Origin: Streptomyces alboniger
GTDB taxonomy: Bacteria > Actinomycetota > Actinomycetes > Streptomycetales > Streptomycetaceae
Reading direction: 5' to 3'
Assembly: GCF_008704395.1 (NCBI RefSeq)
Contig: NZ_CP023695.1
Span: forward strand, 6,386,001-6,450,000
DNA: 64,000 nucleotides
The notes beneath the pieces were generated by a model that was given only the letters and a program-made list of their open reading frames with translations, had not been told where the DNA came from and searched no databases. This document shows, one piece after another, positions 8,421-15,998 of the stretch (position 1 is its first letter; every line of letters begins with the position of its first letter). The position numbers were made by a program, and so were the translations under genes.

Positions 8421-9268
8421 CCGCGCCCCTCACCCTGGCGAAGCGGGCCGCACGCCGCCTCCCGCGCCGCGGCGTCGTCCTGCGCGTCCTGCCCGCCCTG
8501 CTGCTCGTCGCCCTCGCCTTCGCCGGGCCCTGGCTCGCGCCGCACGCCATCGACACCCCCGTCACCGCCCCCTACGCCGAACCGGGCGGCGAGGCGGCGC
8601 TCGGCGGTGACCAGCTCGGCCGCGACGTCCTGAGCCGCCTGCTCGCCGGCGGCCGCGAACTCATCGCCACCTCCCTGCTGGTGGCCGCCCTGGTGACCGG
8701 CGCCGCCGCGTTCCTCGGCGCCCTCGGCGCGCTGCGCCCCGCCGTCGGCCGCGTCGTCGAACGCTGCGCGGACGTCCTCATGCTGCTGCCCGCCGTCCTC
8801 GGCATCCTGCTCATCGCGCTGTCCTGGCCGGGCGGCGGACGGTTCGCCGTCATCGCGGCCGCCGTGGTGATGGGCGTGCCCTACGCCGTACGCCTGGTCG
8901 CGGGCGCCGCCGCGCCGGTCGCCGCCTCCGGGTACATCGAGGCCGCGGCGGTCGGCGGGGAACGCCTGTGGCACCTCGTCGTACGCGAGGTCCTGCCCAA
9001 TCTGCGGGCCACGCTGCTCGCCCTCTTCGGCCTGCGCTTCGTCGCCGCCGTCTACATCGTGGCGACGGCCGGTTTCCTCCAGGTGGGCCCACAACCACCC
9101 GCCGCGGACTGGGCACTGATGATCCGCGAGAACTCCGGCGGAATCGTCCTGAACCCCTGGGCGGTCCTCGCACCCTCCCTCGCCATCGGCCTCCTCGCCA
9201 TGAGCGTCAACCTCGCGGCCTCGGCGCTGGTGCCGCGGTCCGGCAGGAGAGAGGTGACCGCGCTGTGA
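8417..9268 (+). CDS. ABC transporter permease (DppC/NikC-type)
   Basis: 283 residues, second permease of the importer. It has an N-terminal helix after a basic stretch, the DppC-like GGDQLGRDVLSRLLAGGRELI, and the EAA loop GYIEAAAVGGERLWHLVVREVLPNLR that contacts the ATPase. ATG 8417 overlaps the previous stop (ATGA), so translation is probably coupled. Confidence 0.9.
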   Translation: MTAPLTLAKRAARRLPRRGVVLRVLPALLLVALAFAGPWLAPHAIDTPVTAPYAEPGGEAALGGDQLGRDVLSRLLAGGRELIATSLLVAALVTGAAAFLGALGALRPAVGRVVERCADVLMLLPAVLGILLIALSWPGGGRFAVIAAAVVMGVPYAVRLVAGAAAPVAASGYIEAAAVGGERLWHLVVREVLPNLRATLLALFGLRFVAAVYIVATAGFLQVGPQPPAADWALMIRENSGGIVLNPWAVLAPSLAIGLLAMSVNLAASALVPRSGRREVTAL

Positions 9269-9348
9269 AGCGCGAGCCCGTCTCCGCGAAGCAAGAGCCC
9301 GTCTCCGCGAAGCAAGAGACCGCGATGACCCGGGGGGTCGCCTCGTGA
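9265..9348 (+). CDS. 27-residue linker ORF with repeated EPVSAKQ, between permease and ATPase
   Basis: A GTG at 9265 overlaps the permease stop (GTGA) and opens a 27-codon frame whose own stop overlaps the GTG start of the ATPase (GTGA at 9345-9348). The peptide starts VKRE, contains PVSAKQE twice from a 21-bp tandem repeat, and has no membrane segment. It may be only a translational bridge keeping ribosomes moving through the gap, not a functional peptide. No family is recognised. Confidence 0.35.
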   Translation: MKREPVSAKQEPVSAKQETAMTRGVAS

Positions 9349-10880
9349 ACCACATGCCCGACTGGTACCCGAAGGGGCAGGTCCCCTCCTCCGGGGTGGC
9401 GGTGCGCGTCGACGGACTGAGTGTGGCCGCCGCCGACGGACGGCTCCTCCTGGAGGGCGGCGGCATGGAGGTGCGGCCCGGTCGCGTCACCGCGCTCGTC
9501 GGGCCCTCGGGGTCCGGCAAGACCACCCTCCTGCGGGCTGTGGCCGGGGTCCTGCCGCCCGGCGCCCGGCGCACCGCGGGCACGGTCGAGGTGCTCGGCC
9601 AGGACCCCTTGGCGCTCGGCGCCGCCGACCTGCGCGCCCTGCGCCGCCACCGCCTCGCCTACCTCGGCCAGGACCCCGGCTCCGGGCTCAACCCCCGCAT
9701 GAAGGTGCGCCGCCTCATCGCCGAGGTCGCCGTCGACCGCGGCGCCGAGGCCTTGCGCGCCCAGCTGGAGGAGGTACGGCTCCCTCTCGGCCAGGGGCTG
9801 GAGAACCGGCGCACGGGCGAGCTGTCCGGCGGCCAGCAGCGTCGCGTCGCCCTCGCCAGGGCCCTCGCCCGCCGCCCCGCCGTCCTCCTCCTCGACGAGC
9901 CCACCGCGGGCCTCGACCCGGAGGTGCGGGACGAGATCGCCGAACTGCTGCGGCACCTGGCGGCCCACCACCGCCTCGCGGTCGCCCTCTCCTGCCACGA
10001 CACCGACCTCGTCACGCGCCTGGCGGACGACGTCGTCGACCTGTCCGCCGCCGGCGCGCCGCCCCTGCCCCTGCCCGCGCCCCGCCCCCGTACGGTCGAG
10101 GCCCGGACCCCTGCGGACGGCACCCCCAAGCTCGCCGTCGCCGGACTGTGCGCGTCCTTCACCCACCGCGGCCGCGCCGTCCCCGTCCTGCACGACGTCG
10201 GCCTCACCGTCACCGCCGGATCCAGCACGGGCATCGTCGGCGCCTCCGGATCCGGCAAGACCACGCTCGTACGCGCTGTCGTCGGGCTGCACCGGCCCGC
10301 CGAGGGCACCGTCACGCTCGACGGCGTACGCCTCCACCCCGCCGCCCACGGCCGCACCCGCGCCCAGCGCCGCGCGCTCCAGCTCGTGCCGCAGGACCCG
10401 CTCGGCACCCTCAACCCCAGCCGGACGGTGGGCGAGACCCTCGGCCGGCCGCTGCGGCTGCACGGCCGCGCCCCGCGCGCCGAGGTCCCCGGGCGCGTCC
10501 TGGAACTCCTGGAGAGCGTCGGCCTGCCCGCGAACTTCGCCGACCGCTACCCCCACGAACTCTCCGGTGGGCAGCGGCAGCGCGCCTCCATAGCCAGGGC
10601 GCTGGCGGCCGACCCCGACGTCCTGGTCTGCGACGAAGTCACCTCGGCCCTGGACGACAGGACCGCGGGGGCGGTCATGGACCTCCTCGAAGAGCTGCGG
10701 GAGAGCCGTGCCCTCGCCCTCATCCTCATCAGCCACGACCTGCGGCTGGTGGCGAGCCGCACGGACGCGCTGCTGGTCCTCTCCGACGGCCGGGCCGTGG
10801 AGTCCGGCGCGACCGAGCGGATCCTCGCGGGCGTGGCGGGGGCCGCGGACGTACGTTTGCCAGGGGAGCGGCCGGTGTGA
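9345..10880 (+). CDS. Fused double ABC ATPase of peptide/nickel-type importer
   Basis: 511 residues carrying two complete ATPase domains. Domain 1: Walker A GPSGSGKTT, signature LSGGQQRR, Walker B VLLLDEPTAGLD. Domain 2 (from about residue 265): Walker A GASGSGKTT, signature LSGGQRQR, Walker B LVCDEVTSALD. These replace the separate DppD/DppF or NikD/NikE pair and would power the two permeases. The GTG start overlaps the stop of the 27-codon linker ORF; ATG 9354 is an alternative. Last gene of the importer operon. Confidence 0.9.
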   Translation: MNHMPDWYPKGQVPSSGVAVRVDGLSVAAADGRLLLEGGGMEVRPGRVTALVGPSGSGKTTLLRAVAGVLPPGARRTAGTVEVLGQDPLALGAADLRALRRHRLAYLGQDPGSGLNPRMKVRRLIAEVAVDRGAEALRAQLEEVRLPLGQGLENRRTGELSGGQQRRVALARALARRPAVLLLDEPTAGLDPEVRDEIAELLRHLAAHHRLAVALSCHDTDLVTRLADDVVDLSAAGAPPLPLPAPRPRTVEARTPADGTPKLAVAGLCASFTHRGRAVPVLHDVGLTVTAGSSTGIVGASGSGKTTLVRAVVGLHRPAEGTVTLDGVRLHPAAHGRTRAQRRALQLVPQDPLGTLNPSRTVGETLGRPLRLHGRAPRAEVPGRVLELLESVGLPANFADRYPHELSGGQRQRASIARALAADPDVLVCDEVTSALDDRTAGAVMDLLEELRESRALALILISHDLRLVASRTDALLVLSDGRAVESGATERILAGVAGAADVRLPGERPV

Positions 10881-10920
10881 CAGGTTTCCGGTCATGAACA
10901 TGGGCATGGTGGTCGGTGAC

Positions 10921-10984
10921 GTCTCCTCGCGCGCCGCGACGCGGGAGACGGACCTGCCCTGATGCCCTGACGTCCGTCAGGGGC
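10921..10984 (+). terminator. Two hairpins after the importer operon
   Basis: The first inverted repeat pairs GTCTCC(T)CGCG at 10921-10931 with CGCGGGAGAC at 10940-10949. The second pairs CCCTGACG at 10965-10972 with CGTCAGGG at 10975-10982. No U-run follows, as is usual in high-GC actinobacteria. They lie between the ABC operon and the methyltransferase and probably end transcription. Confidence 0.45.
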
Positions 10985-11061
10985 CGTCACCCAGGAGGTC
11001 CGCCCCCTCCTCGTCGAAGCGCGCTTCGTGTCCCGGCGCCCACGACCAGGAGGAGACCCCG

Positions 11062-12219
11062 ATGCCCCGCATCGAGTGGACCGAGAACGACAACACCCCC
11101 ACCCAGTACGCCCGTTGGCACTCCGAAAGCGACGCGGCCCCGCCCCGCCGGGTCGTCGTCGCCGACGACCGGACGAAGGCCGACGCCGCCCACCGCCTCG
11201 CCTGCGAGGGCACCGCGCTGCTCTGGCGCGGCGACTTCCACGGCGCCCGGCAGCTGCTCGCCGCCCTGGCGCGCCGCGTCGACAGGAAGCCCACGCCCTC
11301 GGGCGCCACCCCCGCCGACGGCTTCCACCTGCACCGGCGGGCCCGCGGCCACCGCGCCCGTGTGCTCGGCATGCTGCTCGTACGCCTCGACGAGGAGTAC
11401 GGCCTGACGCTGCGCAGGGCGCCCGACGTCCGCGCCGCCTGCCGGGAGGCGTACGGGCCGCCCGACGGCCCGATGGTGGTCTCCCTGCGGGAACTCCTCG
11501 GCGTCATCGGCGCCCACGAATGGCGGACGAAGGGCGTGGAGGTACCCGCCCTCGACGGTGACCGCATCCACCCCCACTACGGCGTGTTCTCGCCGGTCAG
11601 AGGGGAGTACGTCGACCTGGTGGCGTGCGCCCCGCTGCCGCCCGTGGCGGACCGGCCAGGGGCCCTGCCTTCCGCCGCGCCGCGTACGGCGTTCGACATC
11701 GGCACCGGAACGGGCGTCCTCGCCGCGGTGCTCGCCCGGCGCGGGTTCGACCGGGTCGTGGCCACCGACATCAACCCGCGCGCCCTCGCCTGCGCGCGCG
11801 ACAACGTCCGGCGCCTCGGGCTCGACGGGCGGGTGGACGTGGTCGACGCCGGGCTCTTCCCGGCGGGCCGGGCCGCGCTCGTGGTGTGCAACCCGCCGTG
11901 GCTGCCCGCCCGCCCGGCCTCCGCCGTCGAGCAGGGCGTGTACGACCAGGGCAGCGCGATGCTGCGCGCCTTCCTGACCGGGCTCGCGGAACACCTGGAG
12001 CCGGGCGGCGAAGGCTGGCTCGTCCTCTCGGACCTGGCGGAACACCTCCAACTGCGGTCGCGAGCCGACCTGTTGGCGCTCTTTGACGCGGCGGAGCTGC
12101 GGGTCGTCGACCGGCTCGACACCGTCCCCCGCCACCCGCGCGCCGCGGACACCACCGACCCGCTGCACACGGCCCGCGCGGCCGAGGTCACGTCGCTGTG
12201 GAGGCTGGCGCCCCGCTGA
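11062..12219 (+). CDS. Class I SAM-dependent methyltransferase, PrmC/HemK-like
   Basis: 385 residues. The C-terminal half has the Rossmann methyltransferase motif I FDIGTGTGVLAAVLA, an acidic ATDINPRALACA, and NPPW, which matches the NPPY/W catalytic motif of N5-glutamine and N6-adenine methyltransferases. The N-terminal ~190 residues are a separate Arg/Ala-rich region of unknown function. A strong AGGAGGAG site precedes the ATG. Substrate unknown; glutamine in a protein is the best guess from NPPW. Confidence 0.8.
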   Translation: MPRIEWTENDNTPTQYARWHSESDAAPPRRVVVADDRTKADAAHRLACEGTALLWRGDFHGARQLLAALARRVDRKPTPSGATPADGFHLHRRARGHRARVLGMLLVRLDEEYGLTLRRAPDVRAACREAYGPPDGPMVVSLRELLGVIGAHEWRTKGVEVPALDGDRIHPHYGVFSPVRGEYVDLVACAPLPPVADRPGALPSAAPRTAFDIGTGTGVLAAVLARRGFDRVVATDINPRALACARDNVRRLGLDGRVDVVDAGLFPAGRAALVVCNPPWLPARPASAVEQGVYDQGSAMLRAFLTGLAEHLEPGGEGWLVLSDLAEHLQLRSRADLLALFDAAELRVVDRLDTVPRHPRAADTTDPLHTARAAEVTSLWRLAPR

Positions 12220-12264
12220 CCCCGCTGGTTACCCGACCGGCTCCCCGGTCGGCTCCACCGTTAT

Positions 12265-12278
12265 GGAGCAACTGCTTC
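12265..12278. promoter_or_regulatory. Operator-like palindrome 1 upstream of MFS exporter
   Basis: GGAGCAACTGCTTC, a 14-bp near-perfect palindrome (one mismatch), flanked by TTAT and AGAA. It matches the second site at 12311-12324 in both arms and flanks, 46 bp away centre to centre. A possible -10 (TAGCGT, 12288-12293) lies between the two sites. Likely bound by a TetR- or MarR-type repressor. Confidence 0.55.
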
Positions 12279-12310
12279 AGAATGTGTTAGCGTCCTCACT
12301 CGTCAGTTAT

Positions 12311-12324
12311 GAAGCAGTTGCTTC
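12311..12324. promoter_or_regulatory. Operator-like palindrome 2 upstream of MFS exporter
   Basis: GAAGCAGTTGCTTC, a perfect 14-bp palindrome, flanked by TTAT and AAAA. Second copy of the 12265-12278 site; it lies 33 bp upstream of the exporter ATG. Confidence 0.6.
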
Positions 12325-12356
12325 AAAAAGGTCTCGGCACGTCGGAGGACGTTTCC

Positions 12357-13574
12357 ATGCCACCTGCGGTGTACATAGTGGGGCTCGGTATCTTCACCCA
12401 GGGAACCTCGGAGTTCATGCTGTCCGGCCTGTTGCCGGGTATGGCCGACGACTTGGGGGTGTCGATCCCGGACGCCGGACTGCTCATCTCGGCCTTCGCT
12501 GTCGGCATGGTCATCGGCGCGCCGCTGCTCGCCGTCGCCACGCTCGGCTGGCCGCGCCGCACGGCGCTCGTCTCCCTCCAGGCCGCCTTCGTCGCGGCCC
12601 ACGTGGTGGGCGCCCTCGCGCCCGGCTACACCGTCCTGTTTGTCTCACGCATCGTCAGCGCACTTGCCTACGCCGGGTATTGGGGCGTATCCGTGGCCAC
12701 CGTGGTGGCGCTCGTGCCCGCGGCCGCCAAGGCGCGGGCGATCGCCGTGGTGGGGTGCGGACTGACGCTCGCCACCATCGTCGGCGTCCCCGCGGGCACG
12801 GTGCTCAGCCAGTACTCCGACTGGCGCGCCGCCTTCTGGGCGGTGGCCGCGGCGACCGTGGTGAGCCTGGTGGGCACGCTGCTCGTGGTCCCCGGCGGCC
12901 GCGGCGCAGGCGAGCGCCTGTCGGTCAGGGCCGAACTGCGGGGCATGGCACGGCCGCAGCTGTGGCTCTCGTACGCCATCACGGCCTTCGCCTTCGGAGC
13001 GGTCATCGTCACCTTCAGCTATCTGGCGTCACTCCTGACCGAGGTCAGCGGCGTCTCCGAGGGGTGGGTGCCGGGGATGCTCGCCCTCTTCGGCGTCGGC
13101 GGCATGGTCGGCATCGTGATCGGCGGACGCACGGCCGAGGCGCGGCCGCTGGGCACGCTCGGCGTCGGGCTCGGCGGGCTCGCTCTGTTCTCCGCGCTGC
13201 TCGCCCTCACGGCGCACGTGACGGCCGTGGTGATCGTCCTGGTCTTCCTGCTCGGCCTCGTCGGCTACGTCACCAACCCGGCCTTGCAGTCCCAGGTGTT
13301 CACCCTGGCGCCGGGCGCCCCGACGCTCGTCGGCGCGACCAATACGGCCGCGTTCAACGTCGGCAACACCGTGGCCCCGCTGCTCGGCGGCCTGGCCATC
13401 GACGCCGGGTTCGGCTACGCCTCGGTGGCCTGGGTCGGGGCCGCGCTGGCCGCGGCGGGTGTGGCCGGTGTGCTGTGGGCGGCGTACCTTCAGCGCTCGG
13501 GGCCGAAGCGGGTGCCGACGCCGGGCCCTCGTACGGCCGTGATCGCCCGCGAGACCGCCAAGGCGGAGGCGTGA
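12357..13574 (+). CDS. MFS drug efflux transporter, Cmx/CmlR-like
   Basis: 405 residues with about 12 membrane helices. The first helix region YIVGLGIFTQGTSEFMLSGLLP and LLISAFAVGMVIGAPLLA are typical of the DHA1 chloramphenicol-exporter (Cmx/CmlR) group. ATG 12357 is chosen because GGAGGA lies 8 bp before it; an upstream in-frame ATG at 12309 falls inside the operator. The stop overlaps the RidA start (GTGA). Two matching palindromes upstream suggest repression relieved by a ligand. Confidence 0.87.
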   Translation: MPPAVYIVGLGIFTQGTSEFMLSGLLPGMADDLGVSIPDAGLLISAFAVGMVIGAPLLAVATLGWPRRTALVSLQAAFVAAHVVGALAPGYTVLFVSRIVSALAYAGYWGVSVATVVALVPAAAKARAIAVVGCGLTLATIVGVPAGTVLSQYSDWRAAFWAVAAATVVSLVGTLLVVPGGRGAGERLSVRAELRGMARPQLWLSYAITAFAFGAVIVTFSYLASLLTEVSGVSEGWVPGMLALFGVGGMVGIVIGGRTAEARPLGTLGVGLGGLALFSALLALTAHVTAVVIVLVFLLGLVGYVTNPALQSQVFTLAPGAPTLVGATNTAAFNVGNTVAPLLGGLAIDAGFGYASVAWVGAALAAAGVAGVLWAAYLQRSGPKRVPTPGPRTAVIARETAKAEA

Positions 13575-14014
13575 GCACCGGCGCGCGGGAGGACCACGCC
13601 GCCCCACACGCCACCCGCGCCCCCCACGCCACGCGCGTCCGCGTCACCGCCGAGCCCGACTGGTACGAGTCGGCGGGCATCTCGCTCGGCATCCGCGTCG
13701 GCGGCCTCGTCTTCACCTCGGGACAGGCGCCGGTCGACGAGCGCGGTGCCACGGTCGGCGCCGGGGACTTCGAGGCGCAGGCCCGGCGCGCGCTCGCCAA
13801 CCTCGCCACGGTCCTCGGCCGCGCGGGCTCCGGCCTGGACCGGCTGGTCAAGCTCACGGTCTTCGTCACCGACATGGCCCACCAGGACGTCTTCGCCCGG
13901 CTGCGTGCCGAGTACTACGTCGCGCCGTTCCCCGCGGAGTCCTTCGTCCAGGTCGCCGCGCTCGCCGATCCCGCGTGGCTGATCGAGATCGAGGCGATCG
14001 GCGCCGTGGAGTGA
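13571..14014 (+). CDS. RidA (YjgF/YER057c) family protein
   Basis: 147 residues. After a short disordered tail the Rid fold is clear: GLVFTSGQAPVDERG, ANLATVLGRAGSGLDRLVKLTVFVTDM, and the final ESFVQVAALADPAWLIEIEAIG. Classic RidA uses an arginine in this last segment to hydrolyse enamine/imine intermediates; here the motif reads differently, so imine deaminase activity is uncertain. GTG overlaps the exporter stop, so the two are co-translated. Confidence 0.85.
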   Translation: MSTGAREDHAAPHATRAPHATRVRVTAEPDWYESAGISLGIRVGGLVFTSGQAPVDERGATVGAGDFEAQARRALANLATVLGRAGSGLDRLVKLTVFVTDMAHQDVFARLRAEYYVAPFPAESFVQVAALADPAWLIEIEAIGAVE

Positions 14015-14021
14015 CACCCCG

Positions 14022-14054
14022 CGTTTTGTGAGAGCGTTCCAAAACGTCTACTGT
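14022..14054 (+). promoter_or_regulatory. TetR gene promoter with embedded operator
   Basis: -35 TTGTGA (14026-14031), 17-bp spacer, -10 TACTGT (14049-14054), then ATG only 6 bp later, so the transcript is probably leaderless. An inverted repeat CGTTTTG-N11-CAAAACG (14022-14046) covers the -35 and spacer, which fits autorepression by the TetR protein. Confidence 0.6.
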
Positions 14055-14060
14055 AGGGCC

Positions 14061-14639
14061 ATGGCCAGGCCACGAGAGTTCAGCGAGGACCGCGTCGTCA
14101 CCGCGGCCATGGAGACGTTCTGGCGCCATGGGTACGAGGGCACCTCGACCCGGGACCTGTGCGACAGCACGGGTCTGGGCCCGTCCAGCCTCTACAACAC
14201 CTTCGGTGGCAAGCGGCAGCTCTACCTCCGCGCCCTGGGGCACTACTACGACACCGCCACCGCCGAACAGGTCGAGATCCTGCGCGGCCCCGGCCCGGCG
14301 AAGGAGCGGCTGCGCGCGATGATGCTCCACGCCCTCGACGCCGACCTCGACCCGGCGGACGCGCGCGGCTGCTTCGCGATCAATGCCGCCGTCGAGGCCG
14401 CCGCGCCCGACCCGGAGGTCAAGGAAGCGGTGCGGCGCAGCTTCGACCGGGTCGAGGACGAGCTGTGCGCGGTCGTGGAGGAGGGTCGGCGGGCCGGTGA
14501 GATCCGCTCCACGGGTGACGCGCGGACGGTGGCCCGCCGGGTGCAGAGCGCCTACTACGGACTGCGCGTCCTCAGCCGCGTACACGACGACCGGGAGATC
14601 CTGCTCGCCACGGTGGAGGGCGCGCTCGCCGATCTGTGA
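14061..14639 (+). CDS. TetR-family transcriptional regulator
   Basis: 192 residues. The N-terminal helix-turn-helix is typical: AAMETFWRHGYEGTSTRDLCDSTGLGPSSLYNTFGGKRQLYLRAL. The C-terminal ligand domain includes the ARGCFAINAAVEAA segment common in regulators of this subgroup. ATG 14061 is chosen from the leaderless promoter; an upstream in-frame GTG lies inside the operator. It may control the RidA/MFS pair or itself, but its own operator differs from the exporter palindromes. Confidence 0.88.
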   Translation: MARPREFSEDRVVTAAMETFWRHGYEGTSTRDLCDSTGLGPSSLYNTFGGKRQLYLRALGHYYDTATAEQVEILRGPGPAKERLRAMMLHALDADLDPADARGCFAINAAVEAAAPDPEVKEAVRRSFDRVEDELCAVVEEGRRAGEIRSTGDARTVARRVQSAYYGLRVLSRVHDDREILLATVEGALADL

Positions 14640-14765
14640 CCCGCGGCGCGCTCACGTACCGCTCACGCGTCACCCGGGTCCGTTTATCGGCTGTTGATCG
14701 CTTCACCGGACGCTTCGCTGGTCCAAGTCCGTCGTGAACCAACGGAATTGACCGGAGGTATGTAC

Positions 14766-14846
14766 ATGAAGATGATCCGCTCGCTCAAGAAGAAGATCAC
14801 CGGGGAGAAGAGCCTGAAGGCGTACGCCTGGTACCACTGGTACTAA
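14766..14846 (+). CDS. Atropopeptide-like RiPP precursor peptide (core AWYHWY)
   Basis: A 26-residue peptide with GGAGG 7 bp before ATG 14766; ATG 14760 is too close to that site. The leader is basic (MKMIRS, then LKKK, then GEKSLK) and the C-terminus is AYAWYHWY. The last six residues AWYHWY match the tryptorubin A sequence Ala-Trp-Tyr-Ile-Trp-Tyr with His replacing Ile. A P450 gene begins 94 bp downstream on the same strand. In that family a single P450 crosslinks the aromatic side chains. The precursor assignment is strong from core plus neighbour; the final structure is not predictable. Confidence 0.85.
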   Translation: MKMIRSLKKKITGEKSLKAYAWYHWY

Positions 14847-14939
14847 ACCGGCGAATCGTCCCTCTGTGTTCCGTGTGTCCCGTGTCCGGCGTGCCCGAGC
14901 GGCCGCCGGGCGCGGGCCCTCCGCCCTGGGAGACCACCG

Positions 14940-15998
14940 ATGCCCCTCTCCGGTACCGACCGGTCCGCCCGCTCCGCCCGGACCACCGTCTTCACGCCGC
15001 GGCTCGACGCCCTGCTGCGCGGCCACCGCGGCGAGGACGTGTTCCGCCTGGACGCCGACACCGTGGGCGTCGCCGGGCCCGAGCTGACCGACCGGATCCT
15101 CGCCGCCCGGCCCGCCACCGAGCACGAACGCCCGACCTTCAAGCCCCTGCACGGCCGTTCCATCCACCGCACCGAGGCGTCGCACGTCATGCGGGCCATC
15201 GGCCGCGACGTACGCGCGGCGCTGCGCGGGCCCGGGCCGGGGGACGTCGACCTCACCGGGGAGTGGCCGCACGTCGGCCACGTCCACCTGCGCGACCTGA
15301 TCCTCGGTGCCGACCCCTACCGGCTGCGCATCCTCATGGACCGCACCCTGGAGCTGACGCCCAAGCTGACGTGGACGGTCATCGCCGTCGGCGCCGCGCT
15401 CCCCGGCAGACCGCGTCCGGGCGCGCCCGTGACGGAGATCGCGGGCCTGACCGCCGAGGCCGCCACCTACAGCGACCGGCGGTACGCGATGGGCCTGTAC
15501 CGGCGCGCGGCGGCGCCCGTCTGCTTCACCGTCTCCACGCTCGTCGCGAGCGCGTACTGGCTCGGGGCGCCCTTCGACGACGACACCCCGAACGAGCACA
15601 TCCTGTACGAGGCCATGCGCCTGCTGCCCCCCTCCTGGAACATCCTGCGCAACGCGTCCCCCGAGTACCCGGCGCTCGACGCCCGCATCGGCGCGGGCGA
15701 CGACGTCCTGCTGCTGCCGCTGCTCAGCCACCGCGACCCGGCGCTCTGGGACGACCCCGACGAGTTCCGCCCCGGACGCTGGGCCGCCCTCGACCCCGAC
15801 GACCACCCCGGCTACCTCCCCTTCGGCCACGCCTCCGAACGCTGCTGGGGACGGCACATGGTCATGCCGCTGGCCGGGATGCTGCTCGACCTCCTCCGCG
15901 CCGAGGGGCTGACGGTCGACCCCCGGCAGACCACCGCCAGGGTGCCGCTCGCGGGGCTGCTCGGAGTCGACAAGGTGCGGCTCGTACGGCCGTCCTAG
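14940..15998 (+). CDS. Cytochrome P450, probable atropopeptide-crosslinking enzyme
   Basis: 352 residues, short for a bacterial P450 (about 400). The haem motif is FGHASERCWGRH with Cys302; ExxR is EAMR at 224-227. The usual I-helix acid-Thr pair (AGxDT) is not seen; the equivalent region reads VCFTVSTLVASAYW, which is unusual and may suit crosslinking rather than hydroxylation. It follows the AWYHWY precursor on the same strand and would form the Trp/Tyr/His side-chain bonds. GGGAG precedes ATG. Its stop and the stop of the convergent methyltransferase share the palindrome CTAG. Confidence 0.88.
   Translation: MPLSGTDRSARSARTTVFTPRLDALLRGHRGEDVFRLDADTVGVAGPELTDRILAARPATEHERPTFKPLHGRSIHRTEASHVMRAIGRDVRAALRGPGPGDVDLTGEWPHVGHVHLRDLILGADPYRLRILMDRTLELTPKLTWTVIAVGAALPGRPRPGAPVTEIAGLTAEAATYSDRRYAMGLYRRAAAPVCFTVSTLVASAYWLGAPFDDDTPNEHILYEAMRLLPPSWNILRNASPEYPALDARIGAGDDVLLLPLLSHRDPALWDDPDEFRPGRWAALDPDDHPGYLPFGHASERCWGRHMVMPLAGMLLDLLRAEGLTVDPRQTTARVPLAGLLGVDKVRLVRPS

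Noticed and set aside
1-10880. Possibility of an NIS (IucA/IucC) or NRPS siderophore cluster
   Set aside because: No such synthetase in the visible genes; it could exist before position 1 but there is no evidence here.
10894-10962. 22-codon ORF (MNMGMVVGD...) after the ABC operon
   Set aside because: Weak ribosome site and it contains the terminator-like hairpin; coding is unlikely.
14766-14846. Alternative reading as a biarylitide-type P450 peptide
   Set aside because: Biarylitide precursors are about five residues (Tyr-x-His core); this one has a long basic leader and an AWYxWY end.
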